A DNA stretch of 64,000 bases from Dirofilaria immitis (taxonomy: Eukaryota > Nematoda > Chromadorea > Rhabditida > Onchocercidae), in NCBI GenBank assembly GCA_024305405.1, contig JAKNDB010000088.1, positions 733,501-797,500 of the forward strand. Reading direction: 5' to 3'. Below, in pieces: positions 1 through 12,313 of the stretch. A model generated the notes under the pieces. That model was not told where the DNA came from. It worked only from the letters and a program-made list of their open reading frames with translations, and did not search any database. How positions within the stretch are numbered: position 1 is the first letter of the stretch; each line of letters begins with the position of its first letter. The translations under genes were made by a program, and so were the position numbers.

Positions 1-2529
1 TTATCGAAACAAAATTTGTCAAAAATGCAAAGATGATATCTTGCGAATCATTTCCTTCACGAATAAGTTTATACAGCAGATAGGTATACACTTCTTTTTC
101 ATTTTCAAAAATGATACTATTCGATAGCAAAAAGAATTAATTAATACCAAAAGCAATCTTTTATCAGATAATAATTGAAATTAGTTCTACTGACTAAAGG
201 ATAATTTTCCAAGTCAATGAATAAACACATTTCTTGATAGTTCCTATCGGGAAACCCGAAGCCAATTTTAATCGATATTTTTATTGAATAACTCAAATTA
301 TTGCTTTCTAATGTATTGATTTATGTATATAATATGCAGTACGTAATGCTTGAGTCCTTATTTTCCTATAGTTCGGAACTCATGCATATGATCATGGACA
401 AAGGAGGTGACCTTTGTTTTTGTCTACTTATCTTCCTCATATTGTAACTCGTGCAGCATATATGTAGATGTAGAGATGATTGTAGTGACCACCTCAATCA
501 ATCCGCGATATTCTGCTTTCTTGACTTTTGTATTCATTCCTTCATTTCACTGTATAATATGTTGATCTCATACTAATGATATTGTTCCTTAATCAGTTCT
601 TTCAAATTGATGCTTTGTCACTATGTAACAAAGGCCCTGATTTGTCCTCAATATTCCGAGGAAAGTAAGGTTTCATTCTACGGTAATATTTTCAAAAAAA
701 TATTGCTGTGTTCCGCTTACCAATAGCATTCGCAATAGTTCCGATGGAATTTAGTCTATAAAGATAAAATGAATAATAAGGATAAAAATCTTCTTGTCTA
801 TCATGAAATTAGGCGAGATATATGCAAGCTAATTTCTGTTAATTCAAAACAATATTATATTCAATTGCCTATCACATTATAATAAAATTAGTATCAGTAG
901 AACAGATGAAGGAAAACAGCATAGATAAAAGATCATTGGTGCTATAATTAACGGGTGATATAATTATTAAATTTGATGCTATAATCCCAGTACTTATCGC
1001 TATTGGAATCTTTAAGCATTTCGTCAGTTTTACGGATAAACAAAAAGTGTTACATTCAATGGAGAGACAAATTTCATGCCATTCATTTAAGTAGAGGTTT
1101 ACTCTTCTTCCACTTCATTCTCCCTCTATCTTTATGGTTTGCAATTTGGAATTCAATGTCATCAATTTCAAAACATTCCATAAATGAGTAATCTGAAAGT
1201 ATAAAATTATTTTCTATTATTACTATTGAAGAATCAAATTCTAACCCGTTCATTCTTCAAGCAATCAGGACATATCATCCTTCAGGTTATATGGCGTTGT
1301 TAATAAAATTGTAAACATCTTAACTATAATAGAGTCGTTTGCCGTTGGAGGATCATTACTTCTAACTACTCCTTCCTTCGTTTTTGTTCATTCTGACCAC
1401 GATGGACTGATTACTCAACGAGTGTCTTTTTCTTCAACTTCGAGTATCATGACATAGATGGCTTCTTATAAAAATATTTATTTGCTATATTTCTACTAAA
1501 TTTGTGTATCATAGCTTGAATAAAATTCGTTGCAATAAAACTTAGATACACTAGAAATCTTTATCCAAGCATCTAATTCCTTAGCATCACGAGATAAATC
1601 TTTGACAACAGGTCAATCTAAATATACTAAATATTAAGGAGAGGATATACAGATGATGTTGAGATGAATAGGAAGGCGCAGATCATTTCTTATGCACGTA
1701 CTTCCTTCTCTTTGCCATATTCCGAGTGTATCATTGTCAAAGATAAGATGCGAACTCGGCTTGCCGACCTAAGTTCTTGCAGTTATTATGTTTGTTTCCC
1801 GTTATTTTTTTTCTTCTGCATCTCTCAACGCATGATCCATGAAAACTTGAAGTTGTAAGATGGCTATCGTTTTGGAGTTTTTTTTTCGTTCGATGTGGCA
1901 ATTTTTCCTTAGTACCTTCAGTTATCATGAGATTGGCTCTGCTATCATTACCGATAACTATCGTTAAGCAAATATTGAAAATAAATCTCTCGTTTATCTT
2001 TTTATTTCCAGATCTTTTTCTTTAATTTTTTCTCTATCAATTTGCTGTTTTTCTATAGAACTCACCAACTTATTGCAATTCAAATATGAATAAAAATTTG
2101 TTTACTATATTTTGTTTTCCAGCTCGCTAAAAATACCTGTATTGTTTAATCATCTGGCGTTTCAGAAAAGTATAAAGGATTATCTCAGAATGAGTTCATA
2201 GGATTTTTATTTTTAACATTTATTTCATCTTTCCAGCTTTACTTCGGCTGTTTAACTTTCTTAATTTAAGCTACATTTCTAACGAATCGTTAAATTTCTT
2301 AAACAGTGCTTATGTTCTTTATGTATACATTAAAGTTTCTTCATATTAAGTCTAAGCTTAAGTTCTGCTTGTAATAATTAGAACTTAAGAAGCATAAACT
2401 TCATTATGTACCAGTTTAGCAATTTCGTCAGCGATCAAATTGCGATATACATATATTGAGATGCCAAAAGAGGAAAGGCAATTTTTTTGCCGCAGCAGAA
2501 AGTTGTTCCTCCATCAGTAAGAGGAATAG

Positions 2530-3037
2530 TTGTGTGATGAACATTTCAGTTTAGTTACACGTTTAATAGCGGAACAAATTCGTTATCATGATGAACAACG
2601 ACAGCATGAAATGAACTCATCTGTTCCGACTGTCGTTAGTTTCAGGTAAATTAAGATTTTTGCCTCATTTTATCCATTTTGTAGGGTAATTCCTTAATTA
2701 TAAGTTTTTCTGAAAAGTAAATATGGTTTCCGTAGTACTCCAAAAAATACTTGAGCGTATTTTCAGTTGTTTGGATCTGTATCATTTAAGTATTATTTTT
2801 TTTTGAAGATTTCAATGAACAACTAATTAACAATATCAGTTTTTATTCAGGATTCCTGCTATCATGATTGATATATTGCTTGGCATTGAGGATGAACAAG
2901 CTCTTCTGATAGCTTACGAAACTGAGACTGAATTAACATTACATTTCCAGAGCTGTACATTTACAATTAGTATATATAATAATGATATTCGTAGAGCTGT
3001 ACGGAGTACTGAAGGAATAATTAATGATAAATACTGA
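2530..3037 (+). CDS. Two-exon coding-like unit of repeat family R1 (left arm)
   Basis: I do not recognise this protein. Exon a (about 2,530-2,645) is open and ends at an AG|GTAAAT donor with two bases of a codon. Exon b starts at 2,851 behind TTATTCAG with the single base that completes that codon, and stays open to TGA at 3,035-3,037, so phase is kept across a 205-base intron. The joined frame gives about 100 residues. It is rich in charged residues (for example RYHDEQRQHE), has an acidic stretch around GIEDEQ, and a basic end around NDIRRAVRS. No membrane segment or known motif is visible. A further piece with a MDPFMKQ-like frame follows at about 3,200. Diverged copies occur in the spacer, at 20 kb and at 22.5 kb. 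It could be a decayed multi-copy gene or part of a transposon. Confidence 0.4.
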
Positions 3038-3969
3038 CAATTCGAATTCTTCAGCTTTTATTGCTGATCTGAATGTGGTAAGATGCATTTGAATTCATTT
3101 AGATAGTAACAGATTTAAAAACCATTTTATATAACGATTTTTTTTAGATTAAATTCATGAAATTTATTCAAGTAAATTACAGGAAATGGTATTGAATATA
3201 TTCTATGTAATGGATCCATTCATGAAGCGAGGTATAGTCTGGAATAGAAGTTATGCATCGAGGTTAAGAAAACCAAATTATCAAGGGCTAAATTTATTTG
3301 CTTGTTTAAGATTTTATGTGAATTGTGTATAAAAACTAGTTGTACAATATTTTTAAAAATTTATTAATCCTTACACATTTAATTAATTATTGGTAAAGTT
3401 GTTTTGTTCGAATGCTCGAGTTAACAATTGATTTTTGTTTAGATAAAACTAATTTTGTTTGAATTTTCTTTTACCAAATCATATCTTAAAATTTAAGCTG
3501 AATAAAAAAAAATTCCGCCATGAAAAATTTCTGTTTCCACATTTTATTTTCCCATTTTTTTTATAGTATGATTTCACAAATGAAATCTATTTATTTTTGA
3601 AGTGATTCATTTAAACAATTTACGAATACATGAAATTCTCATGAAAGGTCTACCTTGTGATGTTAAGAGGTTGGAAACTTAAATGGAGATTTGCCATGTA
3701 TCGAAGTTTTATTATGACGGGTCTTATTTGATCTTAACTACAATATACAAAATATTTGAGGATTTAATTGTTGGGAAGCTATCTAAGGCTTACTGGTATT
3801 GGAGTTGTAGGGTTCATCTCTGTCTTTATTATAAGCTGAAAAAAAGGCATTAGGAGAGATAAGAGATAAAGTCAATTGTGCGGATGATAACGTAGTCATC
3901 AAAATTGATGTTGAAGGTCGGGTATTGATGATATCTTCGATTTCTACGATTAAATTTATCAATCATTTT

Positions 3970-4630
3970 TTTCATTCGTAATAACTTCCTCCAATAACTC
4001 TTCTAATTGCTTTTTTTGTTAATGCTATCAATCTTTCATAAACTCCTCCATCTGAATAGGCTCGTGGAAGTATAATTCCTTTTTCAGTCACTTGGTTTGG
4101 TGTTTTGTTCCACGATGGCTTTGAATGACAATTAAAACTGACTGGCATTATCGCTTAGTACTGGTTCTGCGTCGAGCAACAAATTTTCTTATAAATTTTT
4201 TTTTCTGCGGATAAATATTTTACTAGTTCCAAGGTATTGCACTTGTCGTGGAATATGCAAATAATGTTACCCATCTTTTAGTTATCCCATTATTGCTTCT
4301 GACTGAAAGAGAGCCTGAATAGTCCAATTCAACTTAAGCGAAAATTCTGGAGCGTTTCACCATAGATTCCGAGAGGCATGACCGATAATTTGAAAAATTT
4401 GAAAATAGAAGTATATCGTTTACAAGTCACTCATTTGTTTATGATTCTTTTATTTCTTCTCTGCCTTTGAGTAATCAAAACTTACGTCTTTCTTATCTCG
4501 GATAGAATGTCCATGATTCCATCATAATATAATTTCTCATGTTTTTGTTATATGAGAAGTTCGGTTATTGGATTATGCCTTAGAAGATAAATAGGGTATT
4601 TGCTAGCATTTCTGAATTTCTGCATTTTCC
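3970..4630 (-). pseudogene. Dead BEL/Pao retrotransposon integrase (left arm)
   Basis: This is the mirror copy of 14,080-14,740 with the same blocks and the same breaks on the minus strand. Because the disabling changes are shared, the element was already dead before the arms were duplicated. Confidence 0.85.
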
Positions 4631-7600
4631 AATCGGTCCATTGACCTCCATAAATTTTCATGAGTTTTAGATCGTTTATTAATTTCTTCTTCAGTTAATC
4701 CATCCGATTATACTTGTCCAATTATATTAATGTCTATTCTGTCAGCTTATAGTCATCGCTTATAATCGACTGGTATCCCCGCTATTTTTTCCTTTGTTGT
4801 TAAGTTAAAAGCATATTAGTTTACTTTACAAATTGCTTCATCAAGAAAAGCTGAAAGCCGAAAATAGTCCTGATCTGATACTGTCCATACAGATCAGCAA
4901 ACGCAGTGATCTAAAACTCATGACCTCTTCAAAAGAAATTATTATTTTTTGCCGCATTAAAATAAAATGAATTTTAGTGGAGTCAGTAGACTGACTCAGA
5001 AATCTATGATTATGCTTCGCTCCTTGATATGAGAGTTCATATAAATTGTTCATTTCTAAAATATCTTTTGAATATAAATTAACTAAACGACAAAATCCTG
5101 GCGCTTGCCTGATTTTATTTGTTATTTCTTTATTAACTATGTTATTGTTTATTGCGTTGAAACAACTATAATAGGAAAATCCATGGGATGACTCGAGTTC
5201 ATGACGTTCCAAACAGTATCATCGAAGCTTAAACTGGAGATTTCCATTTCAAACGTATGATGTTTCGATTCACTTATAAAATAAATTTCGAAAACCGAGA
5301 AAGCTTTTCATCCATCTTTATCCAAATAAAGTTTTGTAAGTGTTCATTTTGATTGTCGGCTTTGATTGATATGACTGTTTCTCCAAGTATGGAAAATTTT
5401 ATTGCTTGCATAATTGTGAATCAAAGCGCTTAAACAAGAAATTATAGTCATGAATATAATTCAAGTATATTACTGAGAAATATAAAAATTTCTAGCTAAC
5501 GTATGGAATGATAATACAATAAAGATATGATGGAAAATCGAATCGAATTGAATTGAATTCTTCAGTGAATTTAGTATTACTGGTTGAAATTTAATTTGTG
5601 AAGAAAGATTCAGAAAGCAGCAATTCGAGTATAATAATATATAGCAGTTCTATATCAACATGTATAATCCAATCAAGCTAAACACATCACCTTAATAATG
5701 CTCAACAAGTGATTATAAATTAAATTGTTCAGATTGCTGAAATGGTGCTCAAAAGTTGCAAAAATTGCTCATGTGTTTTGCCTTGATTTGTTTAATAATT
5801 ATGCATGTTGATACAGAACGAAAACAAATATGGGCTGTTTGAATAAAGATTACCGGTACACACTAGTCATTTCAACTTCTCCATCTTTAGCACTAAAGCG
5901 AATTATTGTTTAATTAATACTATAATTGATTCAGGGTGCTATCCGAGCATTTTATCTCGATAACATGGATTACTTGACGAAGGGTTGCTGATATAAAAAA
6001 AAATAATAGATCAAGGGAGAACAATGAGTTGTTGATGAATTGACGAATAGATTTTAGATCACAGGCTTGCTAAACATTACGAAGTAGGTCATGGGTTCTA
6101 GTAAGGAGCAAGATTTTAGTCGTAGTGTGTCGCCAGTTTATAGAATGGATAGATAATATCAATTTATTCTTTCACTTCAAATATCTTTTAATAGGCTATT
6201 TGTGGACAAAAAATATTGAAGGAAAAGCGGAAAAACAAAGCAGTTAAAAAAAAGTACAATTTACAACTAAAGACTGAATAAAAACAAATTAATATTTTTT
6301 TCATGAAGAAGCGAGAAATAAAATTCAAAATTCATATACATACTTATTACTCTCCTATAAAATAAAGAGAATAAATGTAAGACAAAGTGCATAAATTACC
6401 GGCCTGGATTGTAGATTTTTTTCAAATGTGTAATACGCCAAGCATTTGGATCTTCGTATTTGATATTTAAAGGATTAATTTTTTGATACGTTTTAAATGA
6501 TGATAATTTCGTATCATCACCAATTCTGAAGGAAGATGGCGCAAATTCTTCTAATCATTAATTACAAAAAAATAATTACAGTGATAAAGAGAAATTATTG
6601 ATTATTTGAATTTATAAGAATGCAATATGAAAATTTCGTTTAGTTGCATGTACTACTGATCATTTCAGATTTACTCTATGAGAAAAGACGCTTTTGCATT
6701 TCGCTTTGTTTCATTTTGAAAGAAGTTCTGAAAATCTCAATTTCATAACTTATTGTGTTTAGCTTATGTCAGTCCATGATATTAAGCAATTGTTTCTGGA
6801 TACCATGCGAAAAGAATACTTTGAATAAAAATTAATTTGGAAATTTCGCAAAAAATGTAAAAAAATTTATGCAAATTGTAATATATGAAATTTACGTAAT
6901 AATAACGAATTTAACGCAGAGCTGAGCTCATTTTAGAGTTCGATTTTCAATGTTTTCATTGTGTCATGAATTAAAAAATGATGATTCCAAAGACTAAAAT
7001 TAGGAAACGCTTACCTGTTTCCCAGTGATCATAAGGCGTAGTATTTCGGGAAAGACAAAGATGAGAATTAGATATTGTAACATTCATTTATATTTATCAT
7101 TGATGAATCATTTAGGAAATATTCCAAAATACAAATCTTTAATTATCTGAACATATTTATGCTAAAATTATTTCTGTTTTTTTCAACAATCCCACTTATC
7201 AAAGTCCTTCTTTTTTTAGCGACTATAAATCCAAAAGTTTCATTCATTTTATATCAAAGACAAATAGGAACTTGTGGTAATTAAGCAAACACATGTCGGA
7301 AATCGTCGGTTGTCTCTCTAGGAAAAGAAGCAATAGTACTGTTTGAAGAAATTGAAAAAAAAAAAAAAAAAAAAACGATATTAAATATATATTAGCTATT
7401 CAACCATTTCGAAAATATATATATCAGCATATCATTTCGATATTTTATATAAAAACTTTGTCGGATTAATCGCCGTTATAAGTTATTTCCAACTTATGAT
7501 AGGATTTCAAACTTCGGTAATTGAAACTTTATTACATAAATTCCTTCCTTTCCTTATGAATTATGCAAAGTTTCTCATATCTGACAGCAAATCAATCTCA

Positions 7601-8547
7601 TAGAATGGTGAGAATGCTGCTTCTGAGAAAATAATTCACATGTAATTTCCTCTTGGATAAAATACTAATTCTGTGGTTTCTCATGTAATTTACGTAATAT
7701 TGTAGGCCCAATCCATATATGTATATGTACTCTTAAAATTCGTTTGAAGGATTTCTTTTTATTTTAAAGAAATTCGTCTTTTTAGATTCAACGCTACACA
7801 CATCTCCTTCGATTCATATTACATTGGTCACCTTCAACTCAAATTATATTCGTCTTCCTTGCCAGGAATTATTATTGACTCTATTGACTCTTACTGAATG
7901 AAATTACTTGACCAAGTCTAATTTTTTTATTCGCTATTTCATACTACTAAATACCGCTCTATTGTTTGTTCGATAATCCAATGACTGAATAAATATTTTT
8001 ATTCCGATTCTTCACGACAATTAACAATATGGCAAACTTTTCCTACAATCAGTGAGACAATTTTAATCACGATGTTGTAACTCAAAGGAAAGAAGAAACC
8101 AACGATGCTCGATATACCCCCGATTGACCTTGTTGAAGCACATCTTTTAAAATGGCTTTAGCGCTAAAAACCCTCTTCCTCCGCGTAGAAGGATCCTGGC
8201 ACAGTTCTCCGAATACAAGAAATAGCGTCTTTGTTAGCGCCTGAGAAATGAAACTCCTTTTAGGGCTCTGAGATAATTTTAACCTACATTTTACATTGTA
8301 GGGTAAATCCCTGCGTGCAACATATGTCCAGCAATATGAAATGAAATTCAGAACAAAGGAATTACAAAATTATTAAGTTCTTAGATTTCAGCGACGGATG
8401 CAAAACTGTGTTTGCAATCAAAACATTATTAAATTTCTATAATTATATAACAGTTATAATTACTTAATTTCTGATTATATTGATATACTACTTCATGCAA
8501 GAGTGATAACATCAATGCATATAGTTCCTTCGTTGATAGTTATGTAA

Positions 8548-10167
8548 AACATTGCAATAAAAATTGCAGCACTGTGTTGTAAATACTATGTATACGATTG
8601 TTAAAGCATATTCTACAGTTGGATGATTCCACAGATATTTGGGACAAATGAAATAAATACGGTATTTTTAATTGCTTAGAGCTAATAATGATAGTGAAAA
8701 GTGGTAATTTTAGTAATTGTTTGCATATATATATATTTTTTCAAATATTTTTATAAAATACTACCCATATTTACTTAATATTGTATTTATTATAGTATTA
8801 TATTTAGATTATTATTGTATTTGTCAATTCTTATGTCGCAAAAATCAAAATAATTCACAAAATTTAAAATATTCCTACAACCTAGGTACCCCTGTTTTTG
8901 AATGCATATTATACAAATCCTTTGTATTGATTAATATCAATATAGCATGCGTGGTAAGATACCTCCAGCACTCCTACCATGGTCATCCAGAGGTTCAACG
9001 TATGATAATATCTCGTTCTATTCCAACTGTCATCAGTTTCAGGTGAATGAAGATTTTAACCTCATTTTTTCAATTTTGTAGAATGATTCCTTAATCATAA
9101 GATTTCCTTAAAATAAATATGATTTTCTTACTACTCCAAAAACTGGTTGAGCATGTTTTTAGTTGTTCGGATCTGTATCATTTAAGCACTAAATTTCTTC
9201 ACGATATCAATGGACATTATATTTATTATATCCATTCAAAGTTTTTTTAACTTATTAATATTATCAGTTTTTATTCAGGATCTCTGATATGAGGATTGAT
9301 ACATTACTTGGCGTTGAGAATCAACAAAATTTCTGATAGCTTACGAAACTGAAAGATATATTTGAATTCATTCAGACGATAAGAAATTTTAAAGCCTTTG
9401 ATGGATTTTTTTAGACTAAATTCATGGAAATTATTCAGGTAAATTATAGAACCAATACTGAGACTGAATTAACATTGCACGCTGTTTCCAAAGTTGTACA
9501 TTTACAATTAATGGATATGATAAATGATATTCGTAAAGCTGTGCGGATTATTGAAAGAATAATAAATACTGCAATTCGAATTCTTCAGCTTATGCTTTAC
9601 TGCTGATCCGAATGTGATAAGTTGCATTTGAATTCATTCAGATGATAACGAATTTTAAAGCCTGTGGCGGATTTTTTTAGATAAATTCATGAAAATTATT
9701 CAAGTAAATAAATTTTACAGAACAAAGTGGTATCGACTGTATACAGTGCGATGGATCCATTCATGAAGCAAGATATAAGCCTGGAAGAGAAGTTATACAT
9801 CGAGGTTAAGAAGATCAAATGTATCAAGGACTAGATTTATTTCCTTACTTAAGATTTTATGGTATTGTATATAAAATATTAGTTGTACAATACTTTTAAA
9901 ACTTTATTAATCATCACACTTTATAATTTAATGTTTTGTACGTTTAATTATTCGTAAAATTATTTTATTTGAATGCTCAAGCTAACAGTCGATTTTTGCT
10001 TCGATAAAGCTAATTCTGTTTGAATTTGCGTTTCTTCTTATTAAATCATATAGAATTTGAATGTATTTCTTCTTTCGTTAAACTTTCCGATTTTGTATGT
10101 CTGTTTAATGCATACATTCTACAGTTTGTAATCGTCGCTTGTCAGTCGATTGTTTTGAGTTAAAATC
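8548..10167. other. Unpaired spacer of IR1
   Basis: About 1.62 kb lies between the arms. Its first roughly 470 bases (8,548-9,017) are AT-rich sequence with no clear gene. 9,018-10,060 is a near-identical direct copy of 20,091-21,125 (repeat family R1). 10,061-10,167 is the reverse complement of about 21,675-21,775, a piece related to the region just before the BEL/Pao integrase. The spacer is therefore built from repeats found elsewhere in the window. A simple adapter-missed hairpin read would not normally leave such a spacer. Confidence 0.9.
9018..10060 (+). repeat. R1 repeat copy in the IR1 spacer
   Basis: This is a direct repeat of 20,091-21,125 with only scattered base changes. It contains a frame at 9,424-9,606 (60 residues) matching the second half of R1 exon b, with motifs TETELTLH and NDIRKAVR. 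Relative to the arm copies it carries an extra internal segment between the LLGVE and TETELTLH parts, and that insertion breaks the exon. It is a decayed copy. Confidence 0.9.
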
Positions 10168-10345
10168 TTACATAACTATCAACGAAGGAACTATATGCAT
10201 TGATGTTATCACTCTTGCATGAAGTAGTATATCAATATAATCAGAAATTAAGTAATTATAACTGTTATATAATTATAGAAATTTAATAATGTTTTGATTG
10301 CAAACACAGTTTTGCATCCGTCGCTGAAATCTAAGAACTTAATAA

Positions 10346-10651
10346 TTTTGTAATTCCTTTGTTCTGAATTTCATTTCATATTGCTGGACATATGTTGCAC
10401 GCAGGGATTTACCCTACAATGTAAAATGTAGGTTAAAATTATCTCAGAGCCCTAAAAGGAGTTTCATTTCTCAGGCGCTAACAAAGACGCTATTTCTTGT
10501 ATTCGGAGAACTGTGCCAGGATCCTTCTACGCGGAGGAAGAGGGTTTTTAGCGCTAAAGCCATTTTAAAAGATGTGCTTCAACAAGGTCAATCGGGGTAT
10601 ATCGAGCATCGTTGGTTTCTTCTTTCCTTTGAGTTACAACATCGTGATTAA
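10346..10651 (+). CDS. 101-codon open frame near the palindrome tip (right arm)
   Basis: The frame is open for 101 codons between in-frame stops and is visibly less AT-rich than its surroundings. It has no ATG near its start, so if coding it would be an internal or terminal exon. The predicted segment is basic (KRSF, STRRKRVF) and ends at TAA 10,649-10,651. I recognise no domain. The mirror copy is on the minus strand at about 8,064-8,369. The composition contrast could also come from an LTR, a leader or an RNA gene. Confidence 0.25.
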   Translation, partial: FCNSFVLNFISYCWTYVARRDLPYNVKCRLKLSQSPKRSFISQALTKTLFLVFGELCQDPSTRRKRVFSAKAILKDVLQQGQSGYIEHRWFLLSFELQHRD

Positions 10652-11631
10652 AATTGTCTCACTGATTGTAGGAAAAGTTTGCCATATTGTTAATTGTCGT
10701 GAAGAATCGGAATAAAAATATTTATTCAGTCATTGGATTATCGAACAAACAATAGAGCGGTATTTAGTAGTATGAAATAGCGAATAAAAAAATTAGACTT
10801 GGTCAAGTAATTTCATTCAGTAAGAGTCAATAGAGTCAATAATAATTCCTGGCAAGGAAGACGAATATAATTTGAGTTGAAGGTGACCAATGTAATATGA
10901 ATCGAAGGAGATGTGTGTAGCGTTGAATCTAAAAAGACGAATTTCTTTAAAATAAAAAGAAATCCTTCAAACGAATTTTAAGAGTACATATACATATATG
11001 GATTGGGCCTACAATATTACGTAAATTACATGAGAAACCACAGAATTAGTATTTTATCCAAGAGGAAATTACATGTGAATTATTTTCTCAGAAGCAGCAT
11101 TCTCACCATTCTATGAGATTGATTTGCTGTCAGATATGAGAAACTTTGCATAATTCATAAGGAAAGGAAGGAATTTATGTAATAAAGTTTCAATTACCGA
11201 AGTTTGAAATCCTATCATAAGTTGGAAATAACTTATAACGGCGATTAATCCGACAAAGTTTTTATATAAAATATCGAAATGATATGCTGATATATATATT
11301 TTCGAAATGGTTGAATAGCTAATATATATTTAATATCGTTTTTTTTTTTTTTTTTTTTTTCAATTTCTTCAAACAGTACTATTGCTTCTTTTCCTAGAGA
11401 GACAACCGACGATTTCCGACATGTGTTTGCTTAATTACCACAAGTTCCTATTTGTCTTTGATATAAAATGAATGAAACTTTTGGATTTATAGTCGCTAAA
11501 AAAAGAAGGACTTTGATAAGTGGGATTGTTGAAAAAAACAGAAATAATTTTAGCATAAATATGTTCAGATAATTAAAGATTTGTATTTTGGAATATTTCC
11601 TAAATGATTCATCAATGATAAATATAAATGA

Positions 11632-12313
11632 ATGTTACAATATCTAATTCTCATCTTTGTCTTTCCCGAAATACTACGCCTTATGATCACTGGGAAACAG
11701 GTAAGCGTTTCCTAATTTTAGTCTTTGGAATCATCATTTTTTAATTCATGACACAATGAAAACATTGAAAATCGAACTCTAAAATGAGCTCAGCTCTGCG
11801 TTAAATTCGTTATTATTACGTAAATTTCATATATTACAATTTGCATAAATTTTTTTACATTTTTTGCGAAATTTCCAAATTAATTTTTATTCAAAGTATT
11901 CTTTTCGCATGGTATCCAGAAACAATTGCTTAATATCATGGACTGACATAAGCTAAACACAATAAGTTATGAAATTGAGATTTTCAGAACTTCTTTCAAA
12001 ATGAAACAAAGCGAAATGCAAAAGCGTCTTTTCTCATAGAGTAAATCTGAAATGATCAGTAGTACATGCAACTAAACGAAATTTTCATATTGCATTCTTA
12101 TAAATTCAAATAATCAATAATTTCTCTTTATCACTGTAATTATTTTTTTGTAATTAATGATTAGAAGAATTTGCGCCATCTTCCTTCAGAATTGGTGATG
12201 ATACGAAATTATCATCATTTAAAACGTATCAAAAAATTAATCCTTTAAATATCAAATACGAAGATCCAAATGCTTGGCGTATTACACATTTGAAAAAATC
12301 TACAATCCAGGCC
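11632..12313 (+). CDS. Possible two-exon gene fragment in the right arm
   Basis: A segment ending at 11,700 is followed by GTAAGCG, and a second open segment starts at 12,163 behind GATTAG. In the frame ending with one codon base (ETG|), the second segment continues in phase through motifs such as FRIGDDTK and [12 protein letters not shown] to a possible donor CCG|GTAATT near 12,310. A second reading from ATG 11,632 gives a hydrophobic start ([11 protein letters not shown]) but stops soon after the junction. I do not recognise either product. The mirror copy lies on the minus strand of the left arm at about 6,400-7,080. Confidence 0.3.

Larger units (their letters stand above)
1..8547. repeat. 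Left arm of a giant inverted repeat (IR1)
   Basis: The first bases of the window are the exact reverse complement of the bases ending at 18,706. Pairing then runs inward without a break until 8,547 / 10,168. Paired coordinates sum to 18,707 at the outer end, 18,711 near 5.2 kb and 18,715 at the tip, so the left arm is 8 bases longer in net. The length differences I located all lie in A/T homopolymers, near 1,806, 1,878, 2,015, 4,945, 5,993, 6,246 and 7,355. A base substitution occurs near 2,215. Pairing reaches window base 1, so the true outer end may lie outside the window. It could be a recent inverted duplication, an ampliconic palindrome kept alike by gene conversion, or an assembly fold-back. 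Confidence 0.97.

Noticed and set aside
1003..1191. 62-codon plus-strand frame in the left arm (mirror 17,516-17,704 minus)
   Set aside because: The opposite strand carries an acceptor and a stop-ended exon-like frame (17,515-17,624). This frame is its shadow and has no splice or start support.
7350..7375. 21-base poly-A as a retroposon tail
   Set aside because: It is not preceded by any recognisable retroposed gene or flanked by target duplications. It is a plain homopolymer shared by both arms (22 T on the right).
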